A program made the position numbers and the translations under genes. From assembly GCF_022828325.1 (NCBI RefSeq), contig NZ_JAJQJS010000002.1:302601-366600 (forward strand): a DNA stretch of 64,000 nt, in the 5' to 3' direction. Origin of the DNA: Candidatus Nanosynbacter sp. TM7-076 (GTDB lineage: Bacteria; Patescibacteriota; Saccharimonadia; Saccharimonadales; Saccharimonadaceae). Shown one piece after another: positions 18,764-26,637 of the stretch; position 1 is the stretch's first letter, and the number at the start of each line of letters is the position of its first letter. Below the pieces are notes generated by a model that did no database searches, was not told where the DNA came from, and was given only the letters and a program-made list of their open reading frames with translations.

Positions 18764-19777
18764 ATGAATAGACTTGCAATTATAGTTCTTAACTGGAACG
18801 GATCCGACGACGCCATAGAGTGTGTTGATTCATTAATAAAACAAACCCTAAAACCTACTATTGTTATAGTAGATAATAATAGTAGCGACAATTCTGTTGC
18901 CATATTTGAAGAATATATATCGTCGCACAAAAAAGAAAAAATTATTTTGCTCAAAAACTCAGACAATCTAGGATTCGCGGGAGGAATTAATACAGGATTA
19001 ATCTACGCCCTAAAAAACAACTTTGAATATATTGGAGTGCTTAATCCGGATGCGATAGCTGATAAAAACTGGTGCAAATCTCTCATTTATCAATTATCAA
19101 AATACCCAGAATGCGGGATTGCGACTGGAATCTTACAAAGACGTAATAGTAAAACTCTTGACACAACTGGAGATTTTTACACAACGTGGGGACTTCCTGG
19201 ACCAAGAAACCGTGATGAGCCCATAAAAAACGCACCAACTAAGCCTGGAGAAGTATTTGGTGCGACTGGCGGCGGGGCTATTTATCGTGCAAAAATATTT
19301 GATGATATAGATATGTTTGATGAAGATTTCTTCATGTATTATGAAGATGTCGATTTAAGTTTTCGGGCGCAATTAGCCGGCTGGAAAGTTCGCTTCACAC
19401 CCAAGGCTATCGCTTATCATAAAGTCGGCGCTAGTAGTAAAAAAGTCCCCGGATTAGCTGTTTATAATACTTTCAAAAACTTACCATTAGTCTTCATTAA
19501 AAATGTTCCGGGTAAATTATTTTGGTATATTGGTGTACGATTTTTGCTGACATATTGGTTGATTTTTGCCAGCGCAATTCGTCACGGCAACGGTTGGTCT
19601 GCATTCAAGGGTGCTTTAGCATCAATTATTCACAAACCAGCAGCTTATAAAAAACGTCTTCATATCCAAAAAAATCGTAAGGTTTCCGTCGACTATATTC
19701 ATAATATTATCCACGATGGACCACTGCCAAATCAAACTGGTTTATTAAAATTTAAGCATTTTTTCAGAATAAAATAA
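18764..19777 (+). CDS. Family-2 glycosyltransferase, rhamnosyltransferase (WbbL-like)
   Basis: 337 residues. LAIIVLNWNG at about 4-13, IVIVDNNSSDNS at about 38-49, NLGFAGGINTG at about 68-78, and the metal site LNPDA at about 97-101. A GGGAIYRAKIFDDIDMFDEDFFMYYEDVDL region follows around 172-200; this Glu-Asp pair is the acceptor and base signature of rhamnosyltransferase-like GT2 enzymes. The last 110 residues are basic with a hydrophobic patch (about 255-275), probably for membrane association. It fits transfer of L-rhamnose from dTDP-rhamnose to a lipid-linked or wall acceptor. It starts the plus-strand run 18764-21144. Confidence 0.85.
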   Translation: MNRLAIIVLNWNGSDDAIECVDSLIKQTLKPTIVIVDNNSSDNSVAIFEEYISSHKKEKIILLKNSDNLGFAGGINTGLIYALKNNFEYIGVLNPDAIADKNWCKSLIYQLSKYPECGIATGILQRRNSKTLDTTGDFYTTWGLPGPRNRDEPIKNAPTKPGEVFGATGGGAIYRAKIFDDIDMFDEDFFMYYEDVDLSFRAQLAGWKVRFTPKAIAYHKVGASSKKVPGLAVYNTFKNLPLVFIKNVPGKLFWYIGVRFLLTYWLIFASAIRHGNGWSAFKGALASIIHKPAAYKKRLHIQKNRKVSVDYIHNIIHDGPLPNQTGLLKFKHFFRIK

Positions 19778-19790
19778 TATATTTAATATC

Positions 19791-20741
19791 ATGAAAACCA
19801 TCACCCTTCTCATTCCTGTCTACAATGAAGAATCCGTTTTACCACAATTATTTAAGCGCTTGGACGAATTTACAAAAAACACGCCCAACTATCAATTTGA
19901 ATTTCTATTCATAAACGACGGCAACACCGATAAATCTTTTTCAATCATAGCCGAGCAATCAAAAAAAGATTCTCGAATTAGCTACATAAATCTATCGCGA
20001 AACTTCGGTAAGGAAATTGCCATGATAGCTGGAATTGACCACGTAAAAAGTGACGCTCTGGTGATTATCGATGCAGATTTGCAAGACCCGCCGGAGCTCA
20101 TCCAGGAAATGATTTCACATTGGGAAGATGGTTACGATGACGTCTATGCTCGCCGCAACAACCGACAAGGCGAAACCTGGCTGAAGAAAAAAACCAGCCA
20201 ATGGTATTACAGAATATTACAGAAATCGACCAACATCCCCATTCAGGTCGACACTGGAGATTTTCGCTTACTGGACCGCCGATGCATTGAGGCTTTGCAA
20301 AAATTCCGTGAATCTCAGCGCAATACAAAGGCAATTTTCAGCTGGATTGGCTATAAGAAAAAAGAGATATTTTATAATCGCGACCCCAGATTAGCTGGTC
20401 AAACCAAATGGAATTACCGGAAACTGCTTAACTTAGCAATCGACGGAATTACCAGCTTTACTACCGCACCGCTACGCATGGCAACTATTTTTGGATTCAT
20501 TGTTTCGTTTATTGCTTTTGTTTGGATAATCTATCTTTTAGTTCGCCCTTTGTTCGGAGTCTCCACCGGAGCTGGCTATTCTTCCTTAATGGCAGTCATC
20601 TTATTCCTCGGGGGAGTTCAGTTATTATCTCTGGGCATAATTGGCGAATATGTAGGACGGATATTTATTGAAACAAAAAATAGACCATTATATTTAATAG
20701 AGGAGTATCATGCAGGAAATATTAAAAAAACACGCCGATAA
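19791..20741 (+). CDS. Undecaprenyl-phosphate sugar transferase, GtrB/DPM1-like
   Basis: 316 residues. The GT-A domain has LLIPVYNEESVLP at about 5-17, FINDGNTDKS at about 43-52 (most relatives have Gly-Ser, here Gly-Asn), ARNFG-like NLSRNFGKE at about 71-79 and the metal triad DADLQDPPE at about 97-105. Two membrane segments follow at about 232-255 and 265-288. The C-terminal RIFIETKNRPLYL is the usual cytosolic end of this family. It makes a lipid-phosphate-linked hexose for use outside the membrane. Its last 32 bases overlap the start of the GtrA-like gene, the typical gtrB-gtrA arrangement. Confidence 0.9.
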   Translation: MKTITLLIPVYNEESVLPQLFKRLDEFTKNTPNYQFEFLFINDGNTDKSFSIIAEQSKKDSRISYINLSRNFGKEIAMIAGIDHVKSDALVIIDADLQDPPELIQEMISHWEDGYDDVYARRNNRQGETWLKKKTSQWYYRILQKSTNIPIQVDTGDFRLLDRRCIEALQKFRESQRNTKAIFSWIGYKKKEIFYNRDPRLAGQTKWNYRKLLNLAIDGITSFTTAPLRMATIFGFIVSFIAFVWIIYLLVRPLFGVSTGAGYSSLMAVILFLGGVQLLSLGIIGEYVGRIFIETKNRPLYLIEEYHAGNIKKTRR

Positions 20742-21144
20742 ATTAAGATTTCTTATCGTTGGTAGTACTAATACAATACTAGATTTTGGCATACTTTTTA
20801 GCCTAACAATCTTCTTAAATATCCCAAAAGAGTTTGCTAATTTCATATCAACATTCGTTGCCTTTTTGTTCTCATTTTTTGCAAATAAAAAATATACTTT
20901 CAAGTCAACATCCCAAAACTTGAAAAAACAATTTCTTTTATTCGCCGCAGTTACACTATTTGGTTTATGGGTAATTCAGACAATTATTATCGCTATTATC
21001 ACACCTATATTCATAAACTTTGGACTAAATAAATCACTCGCTCTATTAATTAGCAAGCTAGCCGCCACAGTAGTCAGCCTCGTTTGGAATTACGTTCTAT
21101 ACTCCAGAATAGTCTTTAAGGATGCTAAGAACTCTTCTGACTAA
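20710..21144 (+). CDS. GtrA-family membrane protein
   Basis: 144 residues with four hydrophobic segments (about 13-33, 38-58, 77-100 and 113-133) and a FFANKKYTF loop matching the GtrA pattern. It is the likely partner of the overlapping GtrB-like transferase, thought to help flip or present the undecaprenyl-phosphate sugar. An AGAGGAG ribosome binding site lies inside the end of the upstream gene, directly before the ATG. The gene ends convergently with jag, overlapping it by 20 bases. This is the second GtrA-GT2 pair in the locus. Confidence 0.87.
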   Translation: MQEILKKHADKLRFLIVGSTNTILDFGILFSLTIFLNIPKEFANFISTFVAFLFSFFANKKYTFKSTSQNLKKQFLLFAAVTLFGLWVIQTIIIAIITPIFINFGLNKSLALLISKLAATVVSLVWNYVLYSRIVFKDAKNSSD

Positions 21145-21586
21145 TAATCAGACGTCGTTCGCGACCTTCACCTTCAGAATGCGTATCAATATCGCTATAT
21201 TCACCAGCCAAGTGATGCACCGTCCAGCGATCAGCAGCATTCAAATCCACCACCTTTGACTCGCCAGTTCGTCGAACTTCCTCAATCCAACCACGCGCCT
21301 TTTCGGCAATTTTTTCAGCGTGCTGCTTTTTATAGTCCGCAATGTCCAAATTCACCCGAACAGTTGACGCTTCTTTATGATGAAGCGCTGTCGACAAAAG
21401 ATTCTGAATACTACGCAATGTTTCTGCATTTCTACCGATTAAAATACTGCTTCGCTCGCTATGCGGAATTGAAGCCACAACAATTCCATCTTCGATTTTT
21501 ACTGAAACTTCCAGGTTCAAGTCAAAGAACGTTAGCAAATCCTCTAAATATTTTTTTACAAATTCAACCGTTTCAATTTGGTCCAT
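21125..21586 (-). CDS. jag: Jag/KhpB-type RNA-binding protein (KH-R3H)
   Basis: 153 residues, downstream partner of yidC near the origin, as in many bacteria. After a short N-terminal stretch comes a KH domain at about 55-95, with an IGRNAETL loop in place of the usual GxxG. The R3H domain is at about 97-150, with basic residues and the ERRLIISQK end. The Jag N-terminal domain found in Firmicutes seems absent or minimal. The protein probably binds RNA and influences wall growth and division, as for KhpB in streptococci. A strong AAGGAGG ribosome binding site precedes the ATG. The start lies 9 bases after the yidC stop, so the two are co-transcribed. Confidence 0.88.
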   Translation of the reverse strand: MDQIETVEFVKKYLEDLLTFFDLNLEVSVKIEDGIVVASIPHSERSSILIGRNAETLRSIQNLLSTALHHKEASTVRVNLDIADYKKQHAEKIAEKARGWIEEVRRTGESKVVDLNAADRWTVHHLAGEYSDIDTHSEGEGRERRLIISQKSS

Positions 21587-21595
21587 AAATCCTCC

Positions 21596-22504
21596 TTAAT
21601 CCTTAGCCTTGATCCGAGTTATCCTAGCCTCTGTAGCCTTTTTAACACGTTTATCGATTTTTGTCGATGCTTTAGATTTTTTATTTGCAATTTCTTGCAT
21701 TTCTTTAGAGTCTTGCTTGAAGATAATATAATTCTGGAGATATCCCACGGCGCTAGCTGTCGTCAAATAAAGCGCCAAAGCCGCCGGCAAATATACAATC
21801 ACAAAGAACATCATTATCGGCATAAATTTCATCATTTTTCGCGTCATAATGGCATTTACTTCTGCCTGATCCGCCTCTTTTCCATCGCCAGCCTCAGCTA
21901 GAATATCTCGCAATTTACGGCTGCTGTCGGATTGAGGTGACAATTGTTTTGAAGTTAAATATTGCAAATACGCCGCAACTGCTGCCAAAATAACCAGGCC
22001 AATAACAATTCCATTCTTTGATATTGCGTGTTGCGTCAAATCTATAATTCCCAGGAAATTCTGATTAAATTGATCCGGGTTATTCACCAAATTATTAGCA
22101 ACCGGCAGGTTTTTCATAAAATCATAAACATATTTTCCTAAGTCGGCGCGGCTAGAAACGAAAATCTGCACCACTCGATACATCGCAATCAAAATTGGTA
22201 GCTGAATAATCATAACGCCAATTGAGCCAAAGGCACTGACGTTGTGTTTTTTATAAAGCTCCACCATCGCCAAGTTACGCATTTGTGGATTTTTCGCGTA
22301 CTGTTTTTTGATCTTCACTAGCTCTGGCTGCATCTTACGCATTGCCTTTGCTTGATGAAGCTGCTTCTTAATTAGCGGCCAAAGTAAAAGTCTTACAATA
22401 ATCGTAAAGATAATGACGCTAACACCAAAATCCGGAATCAGACTATAAATAGCCATTAGCAAATTTAAAATCGGTCGAACGATAAACTCATCAAAAAAAC
22501 TCAT
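21596..22504 (-). CDS. yidC: Membrane protein insertase YidC
   Basis: 302 residues, short form without the large periplasmic domain of proteobacterial YidC. Hydrophobic segments lie at about 8-22, 26-48 (with the positively charged LLWPLIKKQLHQAKAMRKM region after it, holding the hydrophilic-groove coiled-coil), 97-117, 166-190 and 222-265. The C-terminal tail is Lys-rich, typical for ribosome contact. It inserts membrane proteins alone or with SecYEG. The start is marked by an extended -10 (TGCTATAAT) ending 6 bases before the ATG, so a leaderless message is likely. It lies between rnpA and jag in the conserved origin order. Confidence 0.92.
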   Translation of the reverse strand: MSFFDEFIVRPILNLLMAIYSLIPDFGVSVIIFTIIVRLLLWPLIKKQLHQAKAMRKMQPELVKIKKQYAKNPQMRNLAMVELYKKHNVSAFGSIGVMIIQLPILIAMYRVVQIFVSSRADLGKYVYDFMKNLPVANNLVNNPDQFNQNFLGIIDLTQHAISKNGIVIGLVILAAVAAYLQYLTSKQLSPQSDSSRKLRDILAEAGDGKEADQAEVNAIMTRKMMKFMPIMMFFVIVYLPAALALYLTTASAVGYLQNYIIFKQDSKEMQEIANKKSKASTKIDKRVKKATEARITRIKAKD

Positions 22505-22510
22505 GCCTTA

Positions 22511-22519
22511 ATTATAGCA
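22511..22519 (-). promoter_or_regulatory. Extended -10 promoter of yidC
   Basis: TGCTATAAT on the minus strand (hexamer at 22516-22511) lies 6 bases before the yidC ATG at 22504. No ribosome binding site fits in the gap, so the transcript probably begins at the start codon. Confidence 0.6.
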
Positions 22520-22528
22520 AAAAATTGC

Positions 22529-22876
22529 CTATTTATACAGTTGAGCTTGAGAGAAAAGATTCTTTATTGTCTGCTTCAAGTCTTTATGCGGCATCGATAA
22601 AACTTCCGCCGAAAATATAATAACAGCCACGTCTTGGTCATTTTTCATATTAGGAAGTTCCAAGCGAATAATTTCATAAACACGTCGACGTATACGATTC
22701 CGACGCACCGCTGATTTTAGGACTTTTTTACTAACAACAACCGCAAACCTACTGTGATTTCGATACGGGTTTTTCACATATTTTATCGTGGCTATGGACG
22801 AACGAACCGCTTGTCCATTTTTATAGACAAACTTAAGGCTGCCATGACCATGAAACCGATTACATTGTTGTAACAT
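22529..22876 (-). CDS. rnpA: Ribonuclease P protein component
   Basis: 115 residues, the usual size. It has the central RNR-type motif SAVRRNRIRRRVYEIIR at about residues 63-79, preceded by the FAVVVSKKVLKSA strand. It is the basic subunit that helps the RNase P RNA mature tRNA 5' ends. It lies between rpmH and yidC in the usual order. It appears to have its own promoter, an extended -10 TGATATAAT 8 bases before the ATG, downstream of a terminator-like hairpin that follows rpmH. The N-terminal MLQQCNRFHGHGS is compatible with the family; a slightly later start cannot be excluded. Confidence 0.92.
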   Translation of the reverse strand: MLQQCNRFHGHGSLKFVYKNGQAVRSSIATIKYVKNPYRNHSRFAVVVSKKVLKSAVRRNRIRRRVYEIIRLELPNMKNDQDVAVIIFSAEVLSMPHKDLKQTIKNLFSQAQLYK

Positions 22877-22884
22877 ATTTTACA

Positions 22885-22893
22885 ATTATATCA
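22885..22893 (-). promoter_or_regulatory. Extended -10 promoter of rnpA
   Basis: TGATATAAT on the minus strand, with its hexamer at 22890-22885, ends 8 bases before the rnpA ATG at 22876. It directly follows the terminator-like hairpin at 22893-22919. Confidence 0.55.
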
Positions 22894-22919
22894 AAAAATC
22901 CCGCCTTCATCGACGGGAT
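22893..22919 (-). terminator. Terminator-like hairpin after rpmH
   Basis: On the minus strand ATCCCG (22919-22914) pairs with CGGGAT (22903-22898) and is followed by TTTTTT (to 22893). It lies between the rpmH stop and the rnpA promoter and could end or attenuate the rpmH transcript. The stem is only 6 bp, so strength is uncertain. Confidence 0.55.
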
Positions 22920-22935
22920 AATTTTTAGCTATTAA

Positions 22936-23073
22936 TTAAATAGCAATTTTAGCGCGGCCCTTTAGGCGGCGGCGCTTCAAAACCATCCTACCAGCCTTGG
23001 TAGAAACTCGTGCCCTAAAACCGTGCGTCTTTGCACGGTGTCGGGTGTGTGGTTGAAATGTTCGCTTTGGCAT
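22936..23073 (-). CDS. rpmH: 50S ribosomal protein L34
   Basis: A 45-residue basic protein that matches L34 over its full length: MPKRTFQPH at the start, then the [17 protein letters not shown] core and an Arg/Lys-rich KRRRLKGR end. It is a structural protein of the large ribosomal subunit. It sits directly upstream of rnpA on the same strand and divergent from dnaA, the classical bacterial origin arrangement. Minor peculiarities are Arg-rich [10 protein letters not shown] in place of the common KRKRxHGFR, and a C-terminal AKIAI. The start is the only ATG in frame with family-like N-terminal residues. Confidence 0.95.
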   Translation of the reverse strand: MPKRTFQPHTRHRAKTHGFRARVSTKAGRMVLKRRRLKGRAKIAI

Positions 23074-23296
23074 ATCAACAAATAGTATATATTCTTTCAG
23101 TACTTTTTGCAAGTCGACAATGACTTTTCCACTATCGACGTATATTTTTCCACAGTTTTAACAGATGAGAATTTTAATTGTGGAAAACTCCACCCCTGTT
23201 TTGAATAGTAACATTTCTACTCCGTTCATACTTGTGGAAAACTCCTTATATTTGCTATAGTAAAGACAGTTAACAGAATTTGAGGGAGTAATTTTC
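23074..23296. other. Origin-region DNA upstream of dnaA with DnaA-box-like sites
   Basis: This 223-base gene-free stretch between rpmH and dnaA contains three identical nonamers TTTTCCACA, one base from the DnaA consensus TTATCCACA: 23146-23154 on the plus strand, and 23179-23187 and 23233-23241 on the minus strand. A+T-rich DNA surrounds them. With the second set of boxes after dnaA this is the likely replication origin. A cumulative GC-skew switch would confirm it. Confidence 0.72.
23232..23261 (+). promoter_or_regulatory. dnaA promoter overlapping a DnaA box
   Basis: TTGTGG (23232-23237) and TATAGT (23256-23261) are 18 bases apart, and the -10 carries an upstream TGC. The -35 lies within a DnaA-box nonamer (23233-23241), so DnaA could repress its own promoter. 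A GAGGGAG ribosome binding site at 23282-23288 precedes the GTG start. Confidence 0.55.
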
Positions 23297-24652
23297 GTGG
23301 ATAGTCATGCGGTTTGGCAGGGTGTTTTAGGTGAGATTGAAGTAACTGTGTCGTCTTCGTCGTTTACTGCGTGGTTCAAAAATACCAAATTGGAAATAAT
23401 CTCCGACAAAGAAGTTCTTATAATTGCGCCGAATATTTTTGCTAGAACTCAACTTGAAAAGCGATTTCACCCGCAAATATTAGAGGCCTTGGCTCACAAT
23501 GGTATTAATGCTCCGTCTATTTCTTATAACGTCGAATCTAGTAATAAAAAACCGCGCGTTAATCGTGAAGTTGATAAAAGTGGACAAAAAGAACCAGCAA
23601 AGCCATTAATTCTGCCATCAAGGAAATCTCACTCTAGTAATCTTAATCCCAGGTATACCTTTGATAATTTCATCGTCGGTTCAAGCAATGATTTGGCCTA
23701 TGCCGCTTGCCAAGCGGTCGCCGCACATCCAGGAGAAAAATATAATCCGCTCTATCTTTACGGAGGTTCTGGACTTGGTAAAACTCACTTAATGCAAGCT
23801 GCTGGTAACGAGATAGTTAAAAAACAACCTTCGGCGCGCGTGCTTTACATTACTACGGAAACGTTTGTTAATGAGTTTCTGGATTCTATTCGTTTCAAGA
23901 AAAAAGGTTTTTCTGATAAATATCGCAATGTCGATGTATTGATTGTCGATGATATGCAATTTATCGCTGGGAAAGAAAAAACTCAGGACGAATTTTTCCA
24001 TACATTTAACGATCTTCATCAGAACAATAAGCAAATCATCATTAGTTCAGATAAACCGCCAAAAAGCATTCCTACTTTAACCGATCGTTTGCGTAGTCGA
24101 TTTGAATGGGGTATGGCAATTGATATTCAGATGCCCGATTATGAAACTCGTTGCGCTATCGTTAAAGCAAAAGCCGAGCTCAGTAACACTGAACTAGATT
24201 CTGATGTTGTAGAATATCTGGCGACCAACTTTAAGACGAACATTCGCGAACTGGAAGGCGCTTTGAATCGACTGCTTGCTTATGCGGAAATGCAGAATTT
24301 CACTCCTGATTTAGCGGCAGCTGAAGGAATTTTGGGAGATATTAAACGCAATAGACCGCAACATATAACCGCCAAACAAATAATTGATAAGACAGCGCGC
24401 TATTATAATATTGACGTAAAAGATATGTGCTCATCCAGACGAGATAAATTTATTGCCATGCCAAGACAAATTGCGATGTTCCTTCTGCGTAGTGAACTGA
24501 AAATGAGTTTTCCGAAAATTGCCCAAGAGCTTGGACGAAAAGACCACACGACCGCTATGCATTCAATTGAAAAAATTACTAAAGAAAGCCTTACTAACGT
24601 CAGTATTCGCGAACAAATTAACGACATTAAGGATAAATTATATGTTCATTAA
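23297..24652 (+). CDS. dnaA: Chromosomal replication initiator DnaA
   Basis: 451 residues, standard length. Domain I (about 1-85) and a short variable linker precede the AAA+ domain with Walker A GGSGLGKTHL at about 155-164 and Walker B VLIVDDMQF at about 214-222. Domain IV carries the DNA-binding signature RKDHTTAMHSIEKI at about 414-427. It binds DnaA boxes and opens the origin. The GTG start is set by the GAGGGAG ribosome binding site 8 bases upstream and by the expected N-terminus (helix beginning at AVWQGVL). Boxes lie on both sides of the gene. Confidence 0.97.
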   Translation: MDSHAVWQGVLGEIEVTVSSSSFTAWFKNTKLEIISDKEVLIIAPNIFARTQLEKRFHPQILEALAHNGINAPSISYNVESSNKKPRVNREVDKSGQKEPAKPLILPSRKSHSSNLNPRYTFDNFIVGSSNDLAYAACQAVAAHPGEKYNPLYLYGGSGLGKTHLMQAAGNEIVKKQPSARVLYITTETFVNEFLDSIRFKKKGFSDKYRNVDVLIVDDMQFIAGKEKTQDEFFHTFNDLHQNNKQIIISSDKPPKSIPTLTDRLRSRFEWGMAIDIQMPDYETRCAIVKAKAELSNTELDSDVVEYLATNFKTNIRELEGALNRLLAYAEMQNFTPDLAAAEGILGDIKRNRPQHITAKQIIDKTARYYNIDVKDMCSSRRDKFIAMPRQIAMFLLRSELKMSFPKIAQELGRKDHTTAMHSIEKITKESLTNVSIREQINDIKDKLYVH

Positions 24653-24897
24653 TTGTGGAAAAGCTGTGCAGATATTGTGTTTTTGCGGTGACTTACTAAC
24701 ACACAGATATGTGGAAAGAAAATGACAAGTCAGCAGACAGTGGAATAATATACAAATATCCACTATAAAGTCCACAAATAGCACACAGGGTTTTCCACCT
24801 ATTTTATCGCCACTTTACCCCTGTTTGAACACATTTTTTACCCAGTTTCCACAGCACCTATTACTATTAAGACTAATTAAAAATTAAGGAAAGTATA
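24653..24897. other. Origin-region DNA downstream of dnaA with DnaA-box-like sites
   Basis: This 245-base gene-free stretch between dnaA and dnaN holds TGTGGAAAA at 24654-24662 (exact copy of the upstream box, minus orientation), weaker variants TGTGGAAAG at 24710-24718, TTTTCCACC at 24791-24799 and GTTTCCACA at 24845-24853, and further TCCACA fragments between. The dnaN promoter must lie near its right end; a weak AAGGAAAG ribosome binding site precedes the ATG. Confidence 0.68.
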
Positions 24898-25995
24898 ATG
24901 AAAGTATCAGTCACCCAAGAAAAACTTGCAAAAGCACTTAATCTAATCAAAGATATCGCATCAAGTCGCAATGAACTACCGATATTGAACAATATTTTAC
25001 TTCGTACTGATGGAGGAAGATTATTGATTGCTGGAACAAATTTGGAAATTGCTTCTACGCAATATATTGGCGCGAAAATTGAAGATCATGGATCTATTAC
25101 AATCCCTGCTCGATTGGTGTCAGAATTCATTACAAACTTACCAAGTGGTCCAGTGAAACTTGAAACTAAAAACGAACATTTGCATATAACTTCAGGAAAA
25201 TTCTCATCAGTTATCAACGGCGTGGTGGCTGATGAATATCCTGAGCTGCCTACAATTGACGAAAAGATCGCTATGCAATATGAAATTGACGTTGAGGATC
25301 TTAAGAAAGCCATAGTCCAAACAAAGTTGGCTGTCAGCTCTGACGTTACGCGAGCGGTGCTCACGGGAGTTTATTGGCATAATTATGAAGGGTCATTGTA
25401 TCTGGCTGCTACTGATGGCTACAGGTTAGCAGAAAAGCGTCTGATAAAGTCGGATAATGAAGTTTCAGCTATTATTCCCGCTTCTACTCTGGCGGAAGTC
25501 AGTAAGAGCGTCGGCGACGAGAAGAAAATTACGGTTCTTTTTGACGATTCTCAAGTTTGTTTTAAGACGGGAGATATGGAAATTGTCAGTCGATTGATTG
25601 ACGGGAAATTCCCTGATTATCGTCAATTAATTCCATCAACTGCTGAAACTGAGATTGTTATTAAGAAGTCTGATTTTAGTCGAGTTACGAAAATTGCGGC
25701 GTTATTTGCGCGTGAATCTGGCGGTGGAATTACAATTACCGCGTCAGAGGAGAATTCTCTGCTTTCTATCCATTCGATTGCGTCTGAGCTTGGCGAGAAT
25801 ACTTCAGAGGCAACAGCCAAAATATCCGCAGACGGTCAAGTAACGCTTAATTCACGTTACCTAACGGAGGTTTTGAATATTATTGACGCAGATGAAATCG
25901 TATTTTCGTTCAATGGTAAATTGTCGCCGTGTGTAATTCGCGAGCAAGTAAAAAATCCTGATTATACACACATTATTATGCCGCTTAAGAGTTAG
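24898..25995 (+). CDS. dnaN: DNA polymerase III beta subunit (sliding clamp)
   Basis: 365 residues, matching the three repeated clamp domains of about 120 residues each. The first begins MKVSVTQEKLAKALN, and the ATDGYRLAEK motif at about 176-185 and C-terminal IMPLKS (consensus MPMR or MPLR) are standard. It encircles DNA and tethers polymerase III. It follows dnaA across the box-rich spacer. Unlike many genomes, recF and gyrB do not follow; the gene instead ends convergently, overlapping by 11 bases an unknown protein that closes the secretion operon. Confidence 0.96.
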   Translation: MKVSVTQEKLAKALNLIKDIASSRNELPILNNILLRTDGGRLLIAGTNLEIASTQYIGAKIEDHGSITIPARLVSEFITNLPSGPVKLETKNEHLHITSGKFSSVINGVVADEYPELPTIDEKIAMQYEIDVEDLKKAIVQTKLAVSSDVTRAVLTGVYWHNYEGSLYLAATDGYRLAEKRLIKSDNEVSAIIPASTLAEVSKSVGDEKKITVLFDDSQVCFKTGDMEIVSRLIDGKFPDYRQLIPSTAETEIVIKKSDFSRVTKIAALFARESGGGITITASEENSLLSIHSIASELGENTSEATAKISADGQVTLNSRYLTEVLNIIDADEIVFSFNGKLSPCVIREQVKNPDYTHIIMPLKS

Positions 25996-26635
25996 TAGAA
26001 AACGGAGATAATCTAGAGGCTGTTTCTGATAAAATATCTTCCGGTATATCTTTAGTGTTGTATATAGTATTGATTATTTGTGGTTTAGTTTTAATCACCC
26101 ATTTGTTATTTTCTTTCTTCAGAATAACAGTATAGATATCACCGGAATTTCTATCTATAACACCTCTCTGATAACTGGCCGCATACCAGTCTGCGTCATT
26201 TCCTAGAATAATTTCTTTCTGGAGAATGAAAGACGATCTTAACTCTGGATATTTGGCAAATAATACCTCTGAAATATCACTTCTGTATTCATTTATTTTA
26301 CTAGACATGAATTTTTGGCTATATTCAGTTTTTATAGATATATTTTCATCCGATCCTTTTACGGCAAATTCCGTGGAATTCTCATTGATAGAACCAGATT
26401 TAGATGATGTTTTTATTATGTATTTGCCGTCTGATAACTGTATCTTAGAATTACCGTTTATCGACGTAATTTTGGAAGTGCTTTTGCCTGTGTTGCGATA
26501 TATTTTCGCTGATAGGTTTTCCTTATCGAAAGTTATAGATATAGTATGTGTTGGCTGGATGAACATAATCGCTAGCAATATTAACGTTAATATTGCTAAT
26601 GTAATGCTACCGATGATAATATTCCTTCGATTCAT
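25985..26635 (-). CDS. Membrane-anchored extracytoplasmic protein, unknown
   Basis: 216 residues, family not recognised. One hydrophobic segment at about 7-28 is followed by a mostly beta-rich domain (about 30-85, ending in strands like SGSINENSTEFAV) that resembles the PEGA-like sandwich of the gene before it. A second domain (about 100-216) contains alpha-helix, a WYAASYQ stretch and strands. It probably faces outside. It is the last gene of the secretion operon, 2 bases after the PEGA gene, and its stop overlaps dnaN. The position suggests a surface or accessory subunit of the same machine; that is inference only. Confidence 0.6.
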   Translation of the reverse strand: MNRRNIIIGSITLAILTLILLAIMFIQPTHTISITFDKENLSAKIYRNTGKSTSKITSINGNSKIQLSDGKYIIKTSSKSGSINENSTEFAVKGSDENISIKTEYSQKFMSSKINEYRSDISEVLFAKYPELRSSFILQKEIILGNDADWYAASYQRGVIDRNSGDIYTVILKKENNKWVIKTKPQIINTIYNTKDIPEDILSETASRLSPFSTNS

Positions 26636-26637
26636 AA

